From Agromyces lapidis (lineage in GTDB: Bacteria; Actinomycetota; Actinomycetes; Actinomycetales; Microbacteriaceae), in assembly GCF_009749405.1 (NCBI RefSeq), contig NZ_WBIQ01000005.1:186001-250000 (forward strand): a stretch of DNA of 64,000 nt, read 5' to 3'. Both the position numbers and the translations under genes were made by a program. The notes beneath the pieces were generated by a model. It saw nothing but the letters and a program-made list of their open reading frames with translations, was not told the DNA's origin and made no database searches. Of this stretch, positions 50,866-60,395 are shown piece by piece (position 1 is the first letter of the stretch; each line of letters begins with the position of its first letter).

Positions 50866-51033
50866 TTAGCGCTCCTCTCGGAAGTCGACGTGCTTGCGGA
50901 TCACCGGGTCGTACTTCTTGAGCACGAGACGGTCGGGGTTGTTGCGACGGTTCTTGCGGGTCACGTAGGTGAACCCGGTGCCGGCCGTCGAACGGAGCTT
51001 GATGATGGGACGGACGTCCTGCTGCTTCGCCAT
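50866..51033 (-). CDS. rpmG: 50S ribosomal protein L33, zinc-free type
   Basis: This 55-residue L33 begins [20 protein letters not shown] and ends [16 protein letters not shown]. Zinc-binding L33 has two CxxC motifs; here there is no Cys at all. Its ATG overlaps the rpmB stop as TAATG, and it ends three bases before the S14 start. The compact operon implies balanced synthesis of the three proteins. Confidence 0.95.
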   Translation of the reverse strand: MAKQQDVRPIIKLRSTAGTGFTYVTRKNRRNNPDRLVLKKYDPVIRKHVDFREER

Positions 51034-51269
51034 TAGAACTTCACCCCACGAGCCTGCATGTCACGAACGACCGCCTCGATGCCGCGAGCATCGATGACCT
51101 TGATGCCCTTGGCGGACACGTTGATCGTGATGTTGCGACGGAGCGACGGAACGAAGTACGTCTTCTTCTGCACGTTCGGGTCGAAGCGGCGCTTCGTCCG
51201 GCGGTGCGAGTGCGAGATGTTGTGCCCGAAGCCGGGAACGGCTCCAGTCACCTGGCACACTGCTGCCAT
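51033..51269 (-). CDS. rpmB: 50S ribosomal protein L28, zinc-free type
   Basis: This is a 78-residue L28: [34 protein letters not shown] then [26 protein letters not shown]. The N-terminal CxxC of zinc-binding L28 is reduced to a single Cys5, so zinc is not expected to bind. It is the first gene of the operon; GGAGG precedes the ATG. The upstream 250 bases hold a small hairpin, CCGCGA-TTTC-TCGCGG at 51343-51358, but no palindrome like the Zur box at 61521. Confidence 0.95.
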   Translation of the reverse strand: MAAVCQVTGAVPGFGHNISHSHRRTKRRFDPNVQKKTYFVPSLRRNITINVSAKGIKVIDARGIEAVVRDMQARGVKF

Positions 51270-51520
51270 TGGTTTCCTCCAATACCGAGGGGCGGATGCC
51301 CCTCCCAAGGTCTCTTGTCTGCTGACGTTCCCACGCCGAATCCCGCGATTTCTCGCGGAGCAACGAAGGGGATTGTCGCGGTCTGGGCAGTGGATGTACC
51401 CAGCCAACGAGCCAGTTTAGCAGAGTGGCCGGTCGCAGCCGAATCGAGCGGATGCCGCGAGTGGAGGCCGCTCGGTCGACTCCCCCGGCCGACGGCGGCC
51501 CCGAGACATCCGAACCGGAC

Positions 51521-52183
51521 TCAGGTGGCCGACGCCGACGCCGACGCCCGCTGCTCGCGGAGCACCGACCGCCGCGAGAGCACCGCCGCGACGAAGAAGC
51601 AGGCCGCGCCGATCACCGTGCCGAGGTTCGCCCACTGCTCGCTCAGGAGTTCGCCGGAGCTGCTCACCGGGTATGCGCCGATCGCCGAGACGCCGAAGGC
51701 GATCGAGCCGAGCAGATTCAGTCCGGTCCCGTGCCAGGTGCGTGCGTCGCGGTCCCACAGCGCGCCACGATCCTTCGTCGCGATGACCGCAAGCGCGCTC
51801 GAGACGAGGAAGGCGATCGAGCCGAACGCGTCGGGCCGCCAGCCCGCGCCGACGGAGTCCGGCTCCCGGATCGCGGCGACGAGCGCCTGCGCGGTGCTCA
51901 CGTTGAAGAACAGGGTGCCGGCGAACTGCACGGCCGCGGCGAACCAGTCGGCCCGGTCGACCGGGTTCATGCCCTTCCTCGGCGGGCGGCGCCCGCTCAG
52001 GCTGAGCTGGATGAACCCGGCGGTCGTGAACAGCAGCGACCCGATGAAGAAGGTCGCACCGACCCCGATCGCGCCCGCCCACGCCGCGTAGGCGGGCAGC
52101 GGCCCGACGAAGAAGCAGATCGAGCCGAGCGCGAAGCCCCACGCCTCACGGCGCAGCCGACGATCGGCGACCGGTTCCGACAT
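51521..52183 (-). CDS. Six-helix membrane protein, YrhK-like
   Basis: This 220-residue protein has about six hydrophobic segments. ATFFIGSLLFTTAGFIQL and ADWFAAAVQFAGTLFFNVST resemble the paired GS-LF helices of YrhK-domain proteins, whose function is unknown. A short His-free, Arg-rich loop follows the second helix. AAGGGA precedes the ATG. It is transcribed toward, but separated from, the ribosomal operon. The family call is from memory of the motif and should be tested by profile search. Confidence 0.7.
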   Translation of the reverse strand: MSEPVADRRLRREAWGFALGSICFFVGPLPAYAAWAGAIGVGATFFIGSLLFTTAGFIQLSLSGRRPPRKGMNPVDRADWFAAAVQFAGTLFFNVSTAQALVAAIREPDSVGAGWRPDAFGSIAFLVSSALAVIATKDRGALWDRDARTWHGTGLNLLGSIAFGVSAIGAYPVSSSGELLSEQWANLGTVIGAACFFVAAVLSRRSVLREQRASASASAT

Positions 52184-52206
52184 CCGCTTCCCTTCTCGGC
52201 TGGAGA

Positions 52207-52842
52207 CTAGTGGTGGAACCCGGGCCGGGCGCCCTCTGCCGGCATCGGCGTCTCGAGCGCGTCGAGGTACTCCGTCTCGGATCGGATGTCGCGGAGCAGA
52301 TCTTCGGCGAGATCCATGCTGAGCCCGTTGCGCACCACGATGCGTTGCACGATGCGATCGCTCAGGTCATCGGGCATGGGGTAGGCGGGAACGAGCCACC
52401 CCTTCTGCCGGAGGCGGTCCTGCAGGTGGAAGAGGTTCCACTTGTCGGTGTGGCCCGCCTTCAGCCGCCAGGCGAAGACCGGGATGTCGCTGCCGTCGCT
52501 CACGAGCTCGAAGGCATCGATCTCGGAGATGGCCTTCGAGAGATACAGCGCGACGTCCTGCGAGGCCTGCTGCACCGCCGTGTAGCCGGCGACGCCGAGT
52601 CGCAGGAAGAGGAAGTACTGCAGCAGCACCTGCGCCCCCGGCCGCGAGAAGTTGAGGGCGAGCGTCGGCATCGAGCCGCCGAGATAGCTCACGCGGAAGA
52701 CGAGTTCCTCCGGAAGGACCTCCTCGCTGCGCCAGACGACCCAGCCGAGACCCGGGTAGACGAGGCCGTACTTGTGGCCCGAGGTGTTGATCGAGACCAC
52801 GCGCGGCAGCCGGAAGTCCCACTCGAGCTCGGGCTGCAGCAC
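52207..52842 (-). pseudogene. gadB: Glutamate decarboxylase, C-terminal remnant
   Basis: About 211 residues match the C-terminal half of GadB: LQPELEWDFRLPRVVSINTS, then GHKYGLVYPGLGWVVW with the PLP-binding Lys, then the small domain to the stop. Full GadB is about 460 residues. Homology stops abruptly near 52842, within the segment that normally reads FLDPDLEWDF, and the sequence beyond belongs to a gene on the other strand. The substrate-binding N-terminal half is gone, so no active decarboxylase can be made. A deletion is the simplest cause. Confidence 0.85.
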
Positions 52843-52863
52843 CTTCCAATGGGAGCGCGCGCG

Positions 52864-53515
52864 GTGATCGACTACGTGATCGAGCTCGACGACGACGTCT
52901 GGATCGGCGTCCCGCCCGGCTTCCCCTACGCGCAATGGGACGACGCGGCCTCGTGGGCGGCCGACCTCGCCGCGGCGACCGTGCCCGACGTCGCCGAACG
53001 GCGCGCGCGCTTCGAGGCCGCCGCGCTCGACGTGGCGGGCGTTCACCCGCCCGGCGTCGACCACGTGCTGTGGTTCGCCCCGACCGACGGCAGCACGATG
53101 GGCATCGCGTTCCTCACGGTCGCCGATGCGGCCGGCGAGACGGTCGACCTCGAAGCACTCGCCAGGCACGAGCTCGACTCGCAGACGCCTCCGCAGTTGA
53201 CGCGGCATCCCTCGCAGGTGTTCGGCACCGTCGTGCAGTCGGCGACGACGATCCGGCTCGCCGACGTCGCCACCGGCGGCGACGGTGCAGACCGACTCGG
53301 CCCCGAGGCGGGAAACGTCTCCGGGGTCGCGGGAAGCATCCGTACCGTCGCCGCCGCGCACGACGCCGTCTTCATGCTCAACGCCGTCGATGAAGATCTG
53401 ACGACCCTCGGCATCATTCAGCCCGAGTTGGTCGCCCTCTTCGAGCGGATCCGCCTGCTCGACGGCCCCGACGAGATCGCGAGCGCGGTGCGTCGGCTCA
53501 TGGGGCGACGACTGA
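52864..53515 (+). pseudogene. Hypothetical protein gene next to the gadB scar, likely frameshifted
   Basis: About 215 residues of protein-like sequence (VIDYVIELDDDVWIGVPPGF..) start at GTG 52864 behind GGGAG; an ATG lies five codons upstream. Its left edge touches the gadB break, so its promoter and perhaps its first codons are lost. The frame has no stop of its own and runs on antisense to the next gene. Removing one G from GGGG at 53502-53505 would end it as MGDD followed by TGA at 53513, so a one-base insertion, or a sequencing error, is likely. No family is recognised. Confidence 0.5.
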
Positions 53516-53640
53516 GCGCAGGGCGTCCGCGAGCGCGAGAAGCCCTCGCGCGCCTGCAGCCGAGACGCAGCGACGGCGGGTGCCGGAGGCCACGAGGCAT
53601 CCGTCACCCGCCGTCTGCGAACCCGCGGCGGTCCGCTCTC

Positions 53641-54534
53641 CTACTCGGTGAGCGAGTCCACGTACTCCCGGTTCTCGTCGATCCAGGCCTCGACGACGGG
53701 GCCGTAGTCATCGGTGTCGGCCTCGTTGAACATCGCGTTCTCGAGAGAGAAGAGCAGCTCGGAGTCCATCTCGAAGTCGGCGAGCCACATCGCGAGGGTC
53801 GGGAAGCGCTCCGCGAACGTCTTGCCGCCGAATGCGTGGATGCCCTCGGCGTCGCCGAGCGCGCCCTCGGGGTCGGCGAGGTCCTTGAGCGGGAACGCGT
53901 CGTACGCCCAGTGCGGGCGCCACAGCGTGACCGCGATGTTCTCGCCGTTCTTCGTCGCCGCCGTCAGCTCGGAGAGCATCGCCGGGGTGGAGCTCGTGAG
54001 GTACTCCATGCCCTCGAGGCCGTAGCTCGGGATGACCTCCTCCGTCGTCACGCGGTTGAGGCCCGAGCCGGGCTCGATGCCGACGAGCTTGTTGCCGAAG
54101 GCGTCGGCGTTCGCGGCCAGCTCGTCGAGCGAGTCGATCGGGGCGTCCTCGTTCACGGCGATCGTGAGCTTCGCGTCCTCGTTCCACGCTCCGAGGTCGA
54201 CGAGGTCGTCGCCGTACTGCTCGATGTAGTCGGCGTGCGTGATCGGCAGCCAGGTGTCGAGCGTGACGTCGTAGTCGTCGGTCGTGAGGCCCGAGTAGAC
54301 GGGTGCGGGGTCGGCGTACTCGAGGGTCACATCGTAGCCCTGCTCGGTGAGCACGGCCTTCCAGAGTTCGCTCGCGGCGATGCCCTCGTCCCAGCCGTTG
54401 AACACGGCGATCGTGAGGTCCTTCTGGTCGCCGTTGTCGAGCGTCTCGGCACCGGCGCCGGCGGCGCAGCCGCCGAGTGCGAGTACCGAGACCGTGCCGA
54501 GTGCGAGTGCTCCGGTGAGCGTGCGCTTCTTCAT
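53641..54534 (-). CDS. Glycine betaine/proline-type solute-binding lipoprotein (ProX/OpuAC)
   Basis: This is a 297-residue lipoprotein with lipobox LALGGC. The mature domain begins LTIAVFNGWDEGIAASELWKAVLTEQGYDVTLEYAD and contains DVTLDTWLPITHADYI and VTLWRPHWAYDAFPLK; the Trp residues in these motifs form the aromatic cage for quaternary ammonium ligands. It is therefore a betaine, choline or carnitine binder in osmoprotection. GGAGGAAAGGAA precedes the ATG. It is the last gene of the operon, after ATPase and permease. Confidence 0.88.
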   Translation of the reverse strand: MKKRTLTGALALGTVSVLALGGCAAGAGAETLDNGDQKDLTIAVFNGWDEGIAASELWKAVLTEQGYDVTLEYADPAPVYSGLTTDDYDVTLDTWLPITHADYIEQYGDDLVDLGAWNEDAKLTIAVNEDAPIDSLDELAANADAFGNKLVGIEPGSGLNRVTTEEVIPSYGLEGMEYLTSSTPAMLSELTAATKNGENIAVTLWRPHWAYDAFPLKDLADPEGALGDAEGIHAFGGKTFAERFPTLAMWLADFEMDSELLFSLENAMFNEADTDDYGPVVEAWIDENREYVDSLTE

Positions 54535-54622
54535 GTGTTCCTTTCCTCCCGTGTGCTGTGGCACGGGTGTTGGGGAGCGCCGCGCGATTCCGCGCGACGA
54601 GTCGGGTGCCCGGTTCGGGCGG

Positions 54623-55591
54623 TCATTGGGCGACGGATGCCACGGGGCCGGCCTCGTTCGCAGCGGGCGCGGCGGCGGGGCCGGACGTGGGGCCGGTCGC
54701 GGGCGGGGTCTGCTGCGGGGCGCGCCCCGCGGCATCCGCTCGCCTGACCCGCTTCGCACGGCGCCCGCGCAGGCCGCCCAGCGCGCCGGTGAGCCGATCG
54801 AGGATGATCGCGAGGATCACGACGGAGAGACCTGCCTCGAAGCCGAGGCCCACGTCGATCCGGGTGAGCGACTGCACCACCTGGCCGCCGAGACCGCCCG
54901 CGCCGACCATGCCGGCGATGACGACCATCGAGAGCGAGAGCATGATGACCTGGTTGACGCCCGCCATGATGCTCGGCATCGCGAGCGGCAGCTGGATCTG
55001 GCGGAGGATGCGCGACGGCGAGGAGCCGAAGGCGTGGCCCGCCTCGACCACCTCCTTGTCGACCCCGCGGATGCCGAGCTCGGTCAGCCGGACGCCCGGC
55101 GCCATGGCGAAGACGATCGTGGCGACGATGCCGGGCACGACGCCGACGCGGAACAGGATGAGCGCCGGGATGAGGTAGACGAAGGCGGGCATCGTCTGCA
55201 TGAAGTCGAGGATCGGGCGGATGATCTTCGACGCCGTGTCGGAGCGGGCCGCGAGGATGCCGATCGGCACGGCGACCGCGATGGCGATCGCACTGGCGAC
55301 GAGCACCAGCGCGAGCGTGTCCATGGCGTTCTCCCACTGGTCGACGCCGACGATGACGAGCAGGCCGAGTACCGTGCCGACGGCGAGTTTCCACCCCCGT
55401 AGGAAGAAGGCGAGCGCCGCGAAGACGGCGATGATCACGCCGAACGGCGGTGCGGAGAGCAGGAGGTCGACCGCGTCGTAGAGCCCGGCGAAGATGGCGC
55501 GGACGACGGCGAAGAAGCCGCCGAAGACGTCGGTCACGACCTCGATGACGGACTCGGCGAGCTCGCCGAGGGGCAGGCGGAAGTCGTTCAT
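54623..55591 (-). CDS. Glycine betaine-type ABC permease (ProW/OpuAB)
   Basis: This is a 322-residue permease. An N-terminal extension with two helices precedes the conserved core, where GIRGVDKEVVEAGHAFGSSPSRILRQIQLPLAMPSIMAG is the ATPase contact loop and VNQVIMLSLSMVVIAGMVGAGGLGGQVVQSL a membrane signature of ProW. The last 45 residues are Ala/Pro-rich and probably disordered. The ATG overlaps the ATPase stop (ATGA), so the two are coupled. Confidence 0.9.
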   Translation of the reverse strand: MNDFRLPLGELAESVIEVVTDVFGGFFAVVRAIFAGLYDAVDLLLSAPPFGVIIAVFAALAFFLRGWKLAVGTVLGLLVIVGVDQWENAMDTLALVLVASAIAIAVAVPIGILAARSDTASKIIRPILDFMQTMPAFVYLIPALILFRVGVVPGIVATIVFAMAPGVRLTELGIRGVDKEVVEAGHAFGSSPSRILRQIQLPLAMPSIMAGVNQVIMLSLSMVVIAGMVGAGGLGGQVVQSLTRIDVGLGFEAGLSVVILAIILDRLTGALGGLRGRRAKRVRRADAAGRAPQQTPPATGPTSGPAAAPAANEAGPVASVAQ

Positions 55592-56949
55592 GCCGGGCTC
55601 CTCTCCCCCGCGGCCGGCGCGGGTGTTGCGTCGGCCGCCGCGGCTTCGGCCGCCGCCGTGCGGTGCAGCGTCGCCGTGATGACATCGACCGGGATGGTCG
55701 CGGGGGTCGCGATGATCGCCTGCTCGGCGGTGTCGGTCGGCACATTGCCGAGCGCGGCGAGCAGCGTGACCCTCGGCACGGCGCCGAGGAGCCGGCCCTG
55801 GTCGTCGACGACGGCGAGCGGGAGCTGGCTCTCGACGGCGCTGCCGAAGAGCTCGGAGAGGTGCTCGTCGACGCCGACGACGGGATGGTCGTCGCTGATG
55901 ACGCCCGCGAGATCGCGCTCACCCCGCTGCACGAGCCGCAGCACGTCGCGGTCGTGGGCGACGCCCAGGAGCCGCCGGCCGTTGCCGACGACGAACACCA
56001 TGGAGGTCTGCAGGTCGCGCATGGACCGCAGCGCGGCGCGCGGGCCCGCCGACGCGGTCACCACGGCGCGCGGCGCCTCCATGACGTTGCCCGCGGTGAG
56101 CACGCGCGCGCGGTCGACGTCCTGCACGAACTGGGCGACGTAGTCGTCGGCGGGGTCGGTCAGGATCTCCTCGGCCGTGCCGAGCTGCACGATGCGCCCG
56201 TCGCGCATGACGGCGATGCGATCGCCGAGGAACATGGCCTCGTTGAGGTCGTGCGTGATGAAGACGATCGTCTTGCCGAGCTCCTGCTGCAGCTCGACGA
56301 GCTGCTCCTGCATCTCGCGGCGGATCAGCGGGTCGAGCGCCGAGAAGGCCTCGTCCATCAGCAGGATGTCGGTGTCCGAGGCGAGGGCGCGCGCGAGGCC
56401 CACGCGCTGCTGCATGCCGCCCGAGAGCTCGGCCGGCATCTTGTCGCCCCAGCCGCCCAGGCCGACGCGGTCGAGGATCCGATCGGCGCGCGCACGACGC
56501 TCGGCGAGCGGCACGCCCTGGATCTCGAGGCCGTAGGCGGCGTTCTCGCGCACCGTGCGGTGCGGCAGCAGCGCGAAGTGCTGGAACACCATCGACACCC
56601 GTCGGCGTCGCACCGCGCGCAGGCGCTTCGGCGCGACATCCGTGATCTGCTCCCCCATCACCGTCACCGTGCCGTCGGTCGGCTCGACGAGGCCGTTCAG
56701 CATGCGGATCAGGGTGGACTTGCCCGAGCCCGAGAGGCCCATGACGACGAAGATCTCACCGCGGCGCACGTCGAAGTCGGCGTCGATGACGGCGGCGGTG
56801 CCGAGGGAGGCGACCTCGTCGCGACCGGCGCCCTGCGTGAGGCGCTCGAGCGCCTCGCGCGGCCTGCGGCCGAAGAACTTGGTGAGGTGACGCACCTCGA
56901 GCGCGGTCGTCTCCGGCAGCTGCTGGCCGGGGTTCGGGTTGTCTGGCAT
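55588..56949 (-). CDS. Glycine betaine-type ABC ATPase with CBS domains (ProV/OpuAA)
   Basis: This is a 453-residue ATPase with Walker [10 protein letters not shown] (71-79), signature LSGGMQQR, Walker [20 protein letters not shown] and switch ITHDLNEA. The C-terminal part (about 290-425) contains two CBS modules, which in OpuA sense ionic strength and gate transport. The final 25 residues are Ala-rich. It opens the three-gene operon; GGGAG lies ahead of the ATG. The 366 bases upstream (56950-57315) contain no gene I can support. Confidence 0.9.
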   Translation of the reverse strand: MPDNPNPGQQLPETTALEVRHLTKFFGRRPREALERLTQGAGRDEVASLGTAAVIDADFDVRRGEIFVVMGLSGSGKSTLIRMLNGLVEPTDGTVTVMGEQITDVAPKRLRAVRRRRVSMVFQHFALLPHRTVRENAAYGLEIQGVPLAERRARADRILDRVGLGGWGDKMPAELSGGMQQRVGLARALASDTDILLMDEAFSALDPLIRREMQEQLVELQQELGKTIVFITHDLNEAMFLGDRIAVMRDGRIVQLGTAEEILTDPADDYVAQFVQDVDRARVLTAGNVMEAPRAVVTASAGPRAALRSMRDLQTSMVFVVGNGRRLLGVAHDRDVLRLVQRGERDLAGVISDDHPVVGVDEHLSELFGSAVESQLPLAVVDDQGRLLGAVPRVTLLAALGNVPTDTAEQAIIATPATIPVDVITATLHRTAAAEAAAADATPAPAAGERSPA

Positions 56950-57315
56950 GGATCGGGCTCCCTGAGGGCGCGCCGAACACCGCGCAGGTGAAGGGTTGCG
57001 CGGTCGGTTCGGGTGCGCCGAACTCGTGGGTCACGGCCGGGTTGGCGGTGAATCGGATGCCCCGCGCTCAAGCCCGGCGCGTGGTGCGATCGTCGGGCGA
57101 AACAGGGCGTCGTCGCGTCCGGCCATCGGGGCCGGATGCCTCACCGCCGAACCATACGCTCCGATGCTCGCGTTCGGGACTGTTCCCGTTTCGAGAGTGG
57201 CGGACCGCGGACTGGGCGATCGGTCTTGCAGGACCGTCGTCCACGCTATCGATGATTCGCGGAAGAACCCAATCGAGCCGCGTTATTCCGCTCTGATCTC
57301 GGATTCAACCTCGCG
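56950..57315. other. Intergenic region without a supported gene
   Basis: This stretch separates the betaine importer from the zinc importer operon, both on the minus strand, and should hold the importer promoter and the 3' untranslated end of the zinc operon. I see only a small stem, CGGTC-TTGCAG-GACCG, at about 57221 and a relatively AT-rich stretch near 57240-57310, and no convincing promoter. Confidence 0.4.
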
Positions 57316-57738
57316 CTACTTCGGCGTCGCCGCTGCCCCGGGTTCACGGGCGGCGAGCTGCGTGCAATTCGCGCAGAGCCCGAAGACGTCGACGACATGG
57401 GCCGCCTGCGTGAAGCCGTGCTCGGCTGCGATGCCCTTCGCCCATGCCTCGACCTCGTCGGCCGCGATCTCGACCGTCAGCCCGCAGTTGCGGCAGATGA
57501 GGTGATGGTGATGCCCGGTCGTCGAACAGGCTCGGTACAGCGCCTCGCCCTCGGGCGACTGCAGCGAATCCGCCTCCCCGCTCGTCGCGAGATCGCCGAG
57601 CGCCCGGTAGACCGTCGCGAGCCCGATCGGCGAGCCGCTCGCGTGCAGCGCGGAGTGCAGCGCCTGCGCGCTGATGAATCCCTCGGTCGTGTCGAGAGCC
57701 TCGCGAACGGCCTCGCGCTGCCAGGTGTTGCGTTTCAT
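57316..57738 (-). CDS. zur: Fur-family zinc uptake regulator
   Basis: This is a 140-residue Fur-type repressor. The winged helix has SPIGLATVYRALGDLATSGEAD, then GHHHHLICRNCG with metal ligands and Cys82/Cys85, and LCANC with Cys122/Cys125, the structural zinc site. Its gene is the last of the zinc importer operon and overlaps the permease stop (ATGA), and a Zur-type box lies over the operon promoter at 61521. This makes zinc-dependent autoregulation very likely and argues for Zur over Fur or PerR. Confidence 0.88.
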   Translation of the reverse strand: MKRNTWQREAVREALDTTEGFISAQALHSALHASGSPIGLATVYRALGDLATSGEADSLQSPEGEALYRACSTTGHHHHLICRNCGLTVEIAADEVEAWAKGIAAEHGFTQAAHVVDVFGLCANCTQLAAREPGAAATPK

Positions 57739-58577
57739 GCGATTCGTGCGCCCTCCGCGGTCTCGACGGGAATGTCGGTCCGCCTCCACGCTAGCCCTCG
57801 AAGCTTGGAGAGTCCCAGCGCGAGGAGGAAGAAGGCCGTCGCGGCGAGGGCGATCGACGGGCCGGCCGCGATCGCGAACGCGCGTGAGGCGAGCACGCCG
57901 AGCACGCCCGACGCCGCACCGATCAGGGGGGCGACGACGAGCACCCCGCGGAACGAGCCGACCACGAGCCGCGCCGCCGCTGCGGGAGCCGCGATGAGGG
58001 CGATCGCGAGGATCGCGCCGACCGCCGGAAGCGAGCTGACGACCGAGGCCGCGGTGAGCCCGAGCACGAGCAGCTCGATCGGCCACTCCCGATAGCCCAT
58101 GGCGCGGAAGCCGGCCGGGTCGAAGGTCGAGAGCGCGATCTCCTTACCGAACAGCGCGACGAGCGCGACGGCCAGCAGCGCGACGCATGCCGCGAGCAGA
58201 ATGTCTCCGTCGCTGACCGTCAGGATCGAGCCGACCAGCAGGCTCTCGGCCCGCACAGGCAGGCCCGGGATGAGCGCCTGCAGCAGCGCGCCGGCCGCGA
58301 AACCGCCGGTGAGCACGATGCCCGCGGCGACCTGGGCGCCCTGCCGGCGCACGCGCGCGATACCCCACATGATCACGACGAGCACGACCGATGCCGCCGC
58401 GGCCCCCGCCGGCACGCTCACGCCGAGCGCCGCAGCGGCGACCGCCCCCGGGTACGTGCCGTGGGTGAGCGCCTGCGCGAAGAACGTGCGCTTGCGCAGC
58501 ACCACGAGCGCGCCGACGAACCCGGCACCGACGCCGATCACGATGGCCGCGAGCAGCGCGCGTTCGAAGTAGCCCAT
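57735..58577 (-). CDS. Zinc/manganese-type ABC permease, second copy
   Basis: This 280-residue ABC-3 permease has about eight helices: LRKRTFFAQALTHGTYPGAVAAAALG in the first part and ASVVSSLPAVGAILAIALIAAPAAAARLV as the family core. It begins on the stop of the other permease gene (TGATG), so the two form a heterodimer with one ATPase. The C-terminal tail is short and charged. Together they import Zn2+ delivered by ZnuA. Confidence 0.88.
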   Translation of the reverse strand: MGYFERALLAAIVIGVGAGFVGALVVLRKRTFFAQALTHGTYPGAVAAAALGVSVPAGAAAASVVLVVIMWGIARVRRQGAQVAAGIVLTGGFAAGALLQALIPGLPVRAESLLVGSILTVSDGDILLAACVALLAVALVALFGKEIALSTFDPAGFRAMGYREWPIELLVLGLTAASVVSSLPAVGAILAIALIAAPAAAARLVVGSFRGVLVVAPLIGAASGVLGVLASRAFAIAAGPSIALAATAFFLLALGLSKLRGLAWRRTDIPVETAEGARIA

Positions 58578-59554
58578 CAGCGCCCCTCCCCCGCCCCCGT
58601 TGCCGCTGCGGTGCCCGCGGCGCGTGCTGCGGTGCCCGCGGCGCGTGCTGCACTCGTCGCAGCGCCTCCCGCGCGACGCGGCGAACGGGGGGCGCGGGAG
58701 GCGCGTGAGGCGCGTCCGCTGAGCGCGGAGACGCCCAGCACGAGGGCGTATCCCACTACGAAGACCGCCACGATCGTCGCTCCGGCGGGCAGGTCGACAC
58801 CCGCCCCCACCGACACGGCGAACCCGGCGGCGAGACCCAGCCACGCGCCGATCGCCGCGAACCCGGCCGCGACCGGGAACAGCCACCAGAGCCGCCCGGT
58901 CACGAGCCGCGCGACCGCGCCCGGCACGATGAGCAGCGCGAGCACGAGCAGCGTGCCGACCGTGCTCGCCGCCGCGACGACCACGAGCGCGATCGCGCAG
59001 TTCAGCACGAGGTCGAGGGCGAGCCCCGAGTCGCCGGCCGCTCGGCTGCCCCGCGCGTCGAACGCGCGGAAGAGCTGCTGCTTGAGGGTGAGCACGACGG
59101 CGAGCAGGGCGATGAGGCTCACGACGACGAGCGGCACGACCTGCTCGGGCGGAATGGTCAGCACGCGCCCGAAGAGCAGTGCCTCGAGCTCGCCTGCGTA
59201 GTCGTCGCTCTTGGAGACGACGATGACGCCGACGCTGAACGTCGCGGTGAGCACGATCGCGATCGCGGCGTCGGAGGTGATGCCGGCGCGATCGAGCCAC
59301 GTCAGTGCGAGTGCGCCCGCGAGCGCGGCGATCGCCGCACCGGGCAGGAGTCCGCTCGTTCCGCCGACGGCGAGGCCGATCGCCAGTCCGGGGAAGACGG
59401 CGTGCGTGAGTCCGTCGCTGATGAACTCGAGGCCGCGCAGGTTCACGAGCACCCCGACGATCCCGGCGACGACCGCGAGCACGAGCATCACGACGAGTGC
59501 GCGCGCCATGAACGGAATCGAGAACGCGGTGAAGAGCGCGTCGATCAGCGACAT
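58577..59554 (-). CDS. znuB: Zinc/manganese-type ABC permease, first copy
   Basis: This is a 325-residue ABC-3 permease ([51 protein letters not shown]). After the last helix comes an unusual Arg/Ala/Gly/Thr-rich tail of about 45 residues, partly made of a 21-bp unit repeated at 58605-58646 (ARAAGTA twice). The tail is probably a recent repeat expansion. GAGGGGCAGGG precedes the ATG at 59554. Its partner permease overlaps at the stop. Confidence 0.88.
   Translation of the reverse strand: MSLIDALFTAFSIPFMARALVVMLVLAVVAGIVGVLVNLRGLEFISDGLTHAVFPGLAIGLAVGGTSGLLPGAAIAALAGALALTWLDRAGITSDAAIAIVLTATFSVGVIVVSKSDDYAGELEALLFGRVLTIPPEQVVPLVVVSLIALLAVVLTLKQQLFRAFDARGSRAAGDSGLALDLVLNCAIALVVVAAASTVGTLLVLALLIVPGAVARLVTGRLWWLFPVAAGFAAIGAWLGLAAGFAVSVGAGVDLPAGATIVAVFVVGYALVLGVSALSGRASRASRAPRSPRRAGGAATSAARAAGTAARAAGTAAATGAGEGR
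58605..58646. repeat. Two tandem copies of a 21-bp unit in the permease tail
   Basis: GCTGCGGTGCCCGCGGCGCG (plus T) occurs twice head to tail, with a short third start. Because 21 is a multiple of three, the frame is kept and the protein tail gains seven residues per copy. Confidence 0.8.
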
Positions 59555-59604
59555 GCCCTGCCCCTCCCCCGCGGCCAGCGCCACCTATATGCGTCACACG
59601 GCAT

Positions 59605-60390
59605 TCAGTGGCCCTCGTGCCCGGGAACGACGAGCGTGTGCTCGTCGATCTCGACCTCGACGCCCTCGAAGCACTCCTGGACGTTGCCGAGGGTGAGCAC
59701 CTCGTCGACCGGGCCGAAGGCCAGTTGCGTGCCGTTGACCAGCACGACCGCGTCGCAGACCAGTCGGGCGAGCTCGAGGTCGTGCGTCGAGACGAGCACC
59801 GCGACGCCGCGGGCCTTGAGCTCGCGCAGCGTGTCGACGAGGGCATCGCGGTTGGGCTGGTCGAGGCCGTTGAACGGCTCGTCGAGCAGCAGGAGCGCGG
59901 GGTCGGACGCGAGGGCGCGTGCGAGCAGCCCGCGCTGGCGCTGGCCGCCCGAGAGTTCGCCGAAGGGGCGCTTCGCGAGCGCGGAGAGACCCACCGTCTC
60001 GAGCGCACGCGCGACGGCGGCGCGGTCGCCCCGGCCCGGCCATCTGAGCAGCCCGAGGCCGCGATAGCGACCCTGCATGACGACCTGCTCGAGGCTGATC
60101 GGGAAGTCGGGATCGAGATCGGCCGACTGGGGGAGGAACGCCAACATTCCGTTCGCGGAATGCGATGCACGGCCGGTGCCGATCGGGACGCCGCCGAGCG
60201 CGACCTCGCCGGCTGTGCGCGGCACGAGCCCGAGCACGCCCTTCAGCAGCGTCGACTTGCCGGCGCCGTTCGGACCGATGAGGGCGACCGCCTCGCCGGG
60301 CGCGATCTCGAGCTCGAGCCCGGAGACGCCCGAACCCCCCGGGTGCGTGAAGGCCGCACCGGCGAGGCGGAGTACGGGCGAGTCGCTCAT
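59605..60390 (-). CDS. znuC: Zinc-type ABC importer ATPase
   Basis: This is a 261-residue ATPase with Walker A GPNGAGKST (39-47), LPQSADLDPDFPISLEQVVMQG typical of the metal subfamily, signature LSGGQRQRGLLARAL, Walker B LLLLDEPFNGLD and switch STHDLELA. The ATG at 60390 has AAGGA at a spacing of 8; an ATG three codons upstream overlaps the znuA stop but has the ribosome-binding site too close. The binding protein precedes it and two permease genes follow. Confidence 0.9.
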   Translation of the reverse strand: MSDSPVLRLAGAAFTHPGGSGVSGLELEIAPGEAVALIGPNGAGKSTLLKGVLGLVPRTAGEVALGGVPIGTGRASHSANGMLAFLPQSADLDPDFPISLEQVVMQGRYRGLGLLRWPGRGDRAAVARALETVGLSALAKRPFGELSGGQRQRGLLARALASDPALLLLDEPFNGLDQPNRDALVDTLRELKARGVAVLVSTHDLELARLVCDAVVLVNGTQLAFGPVDEVLTLGNVQECFEGVEVEIDEHTLVVPGHEGH

Positions 60391-60395
60391 ACGAG

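Noticed and set aside
51270..51420. Zur operator in front of the ribosomal protein operon
   Set aside because: No sequence resembling TTGATAATGATTGTCAA is present; only a 6-bp CG-rich hairpin is found.
52849..54747. A single plus-strand gene of more than 600 codons running from the gadB scar across the ProX region
   Set aside because: From about 53640 it is antisense to the well-supported ProX lipoprotein; only the first 215 codons look like a protein, and a one-base shift restores a plausible stop.
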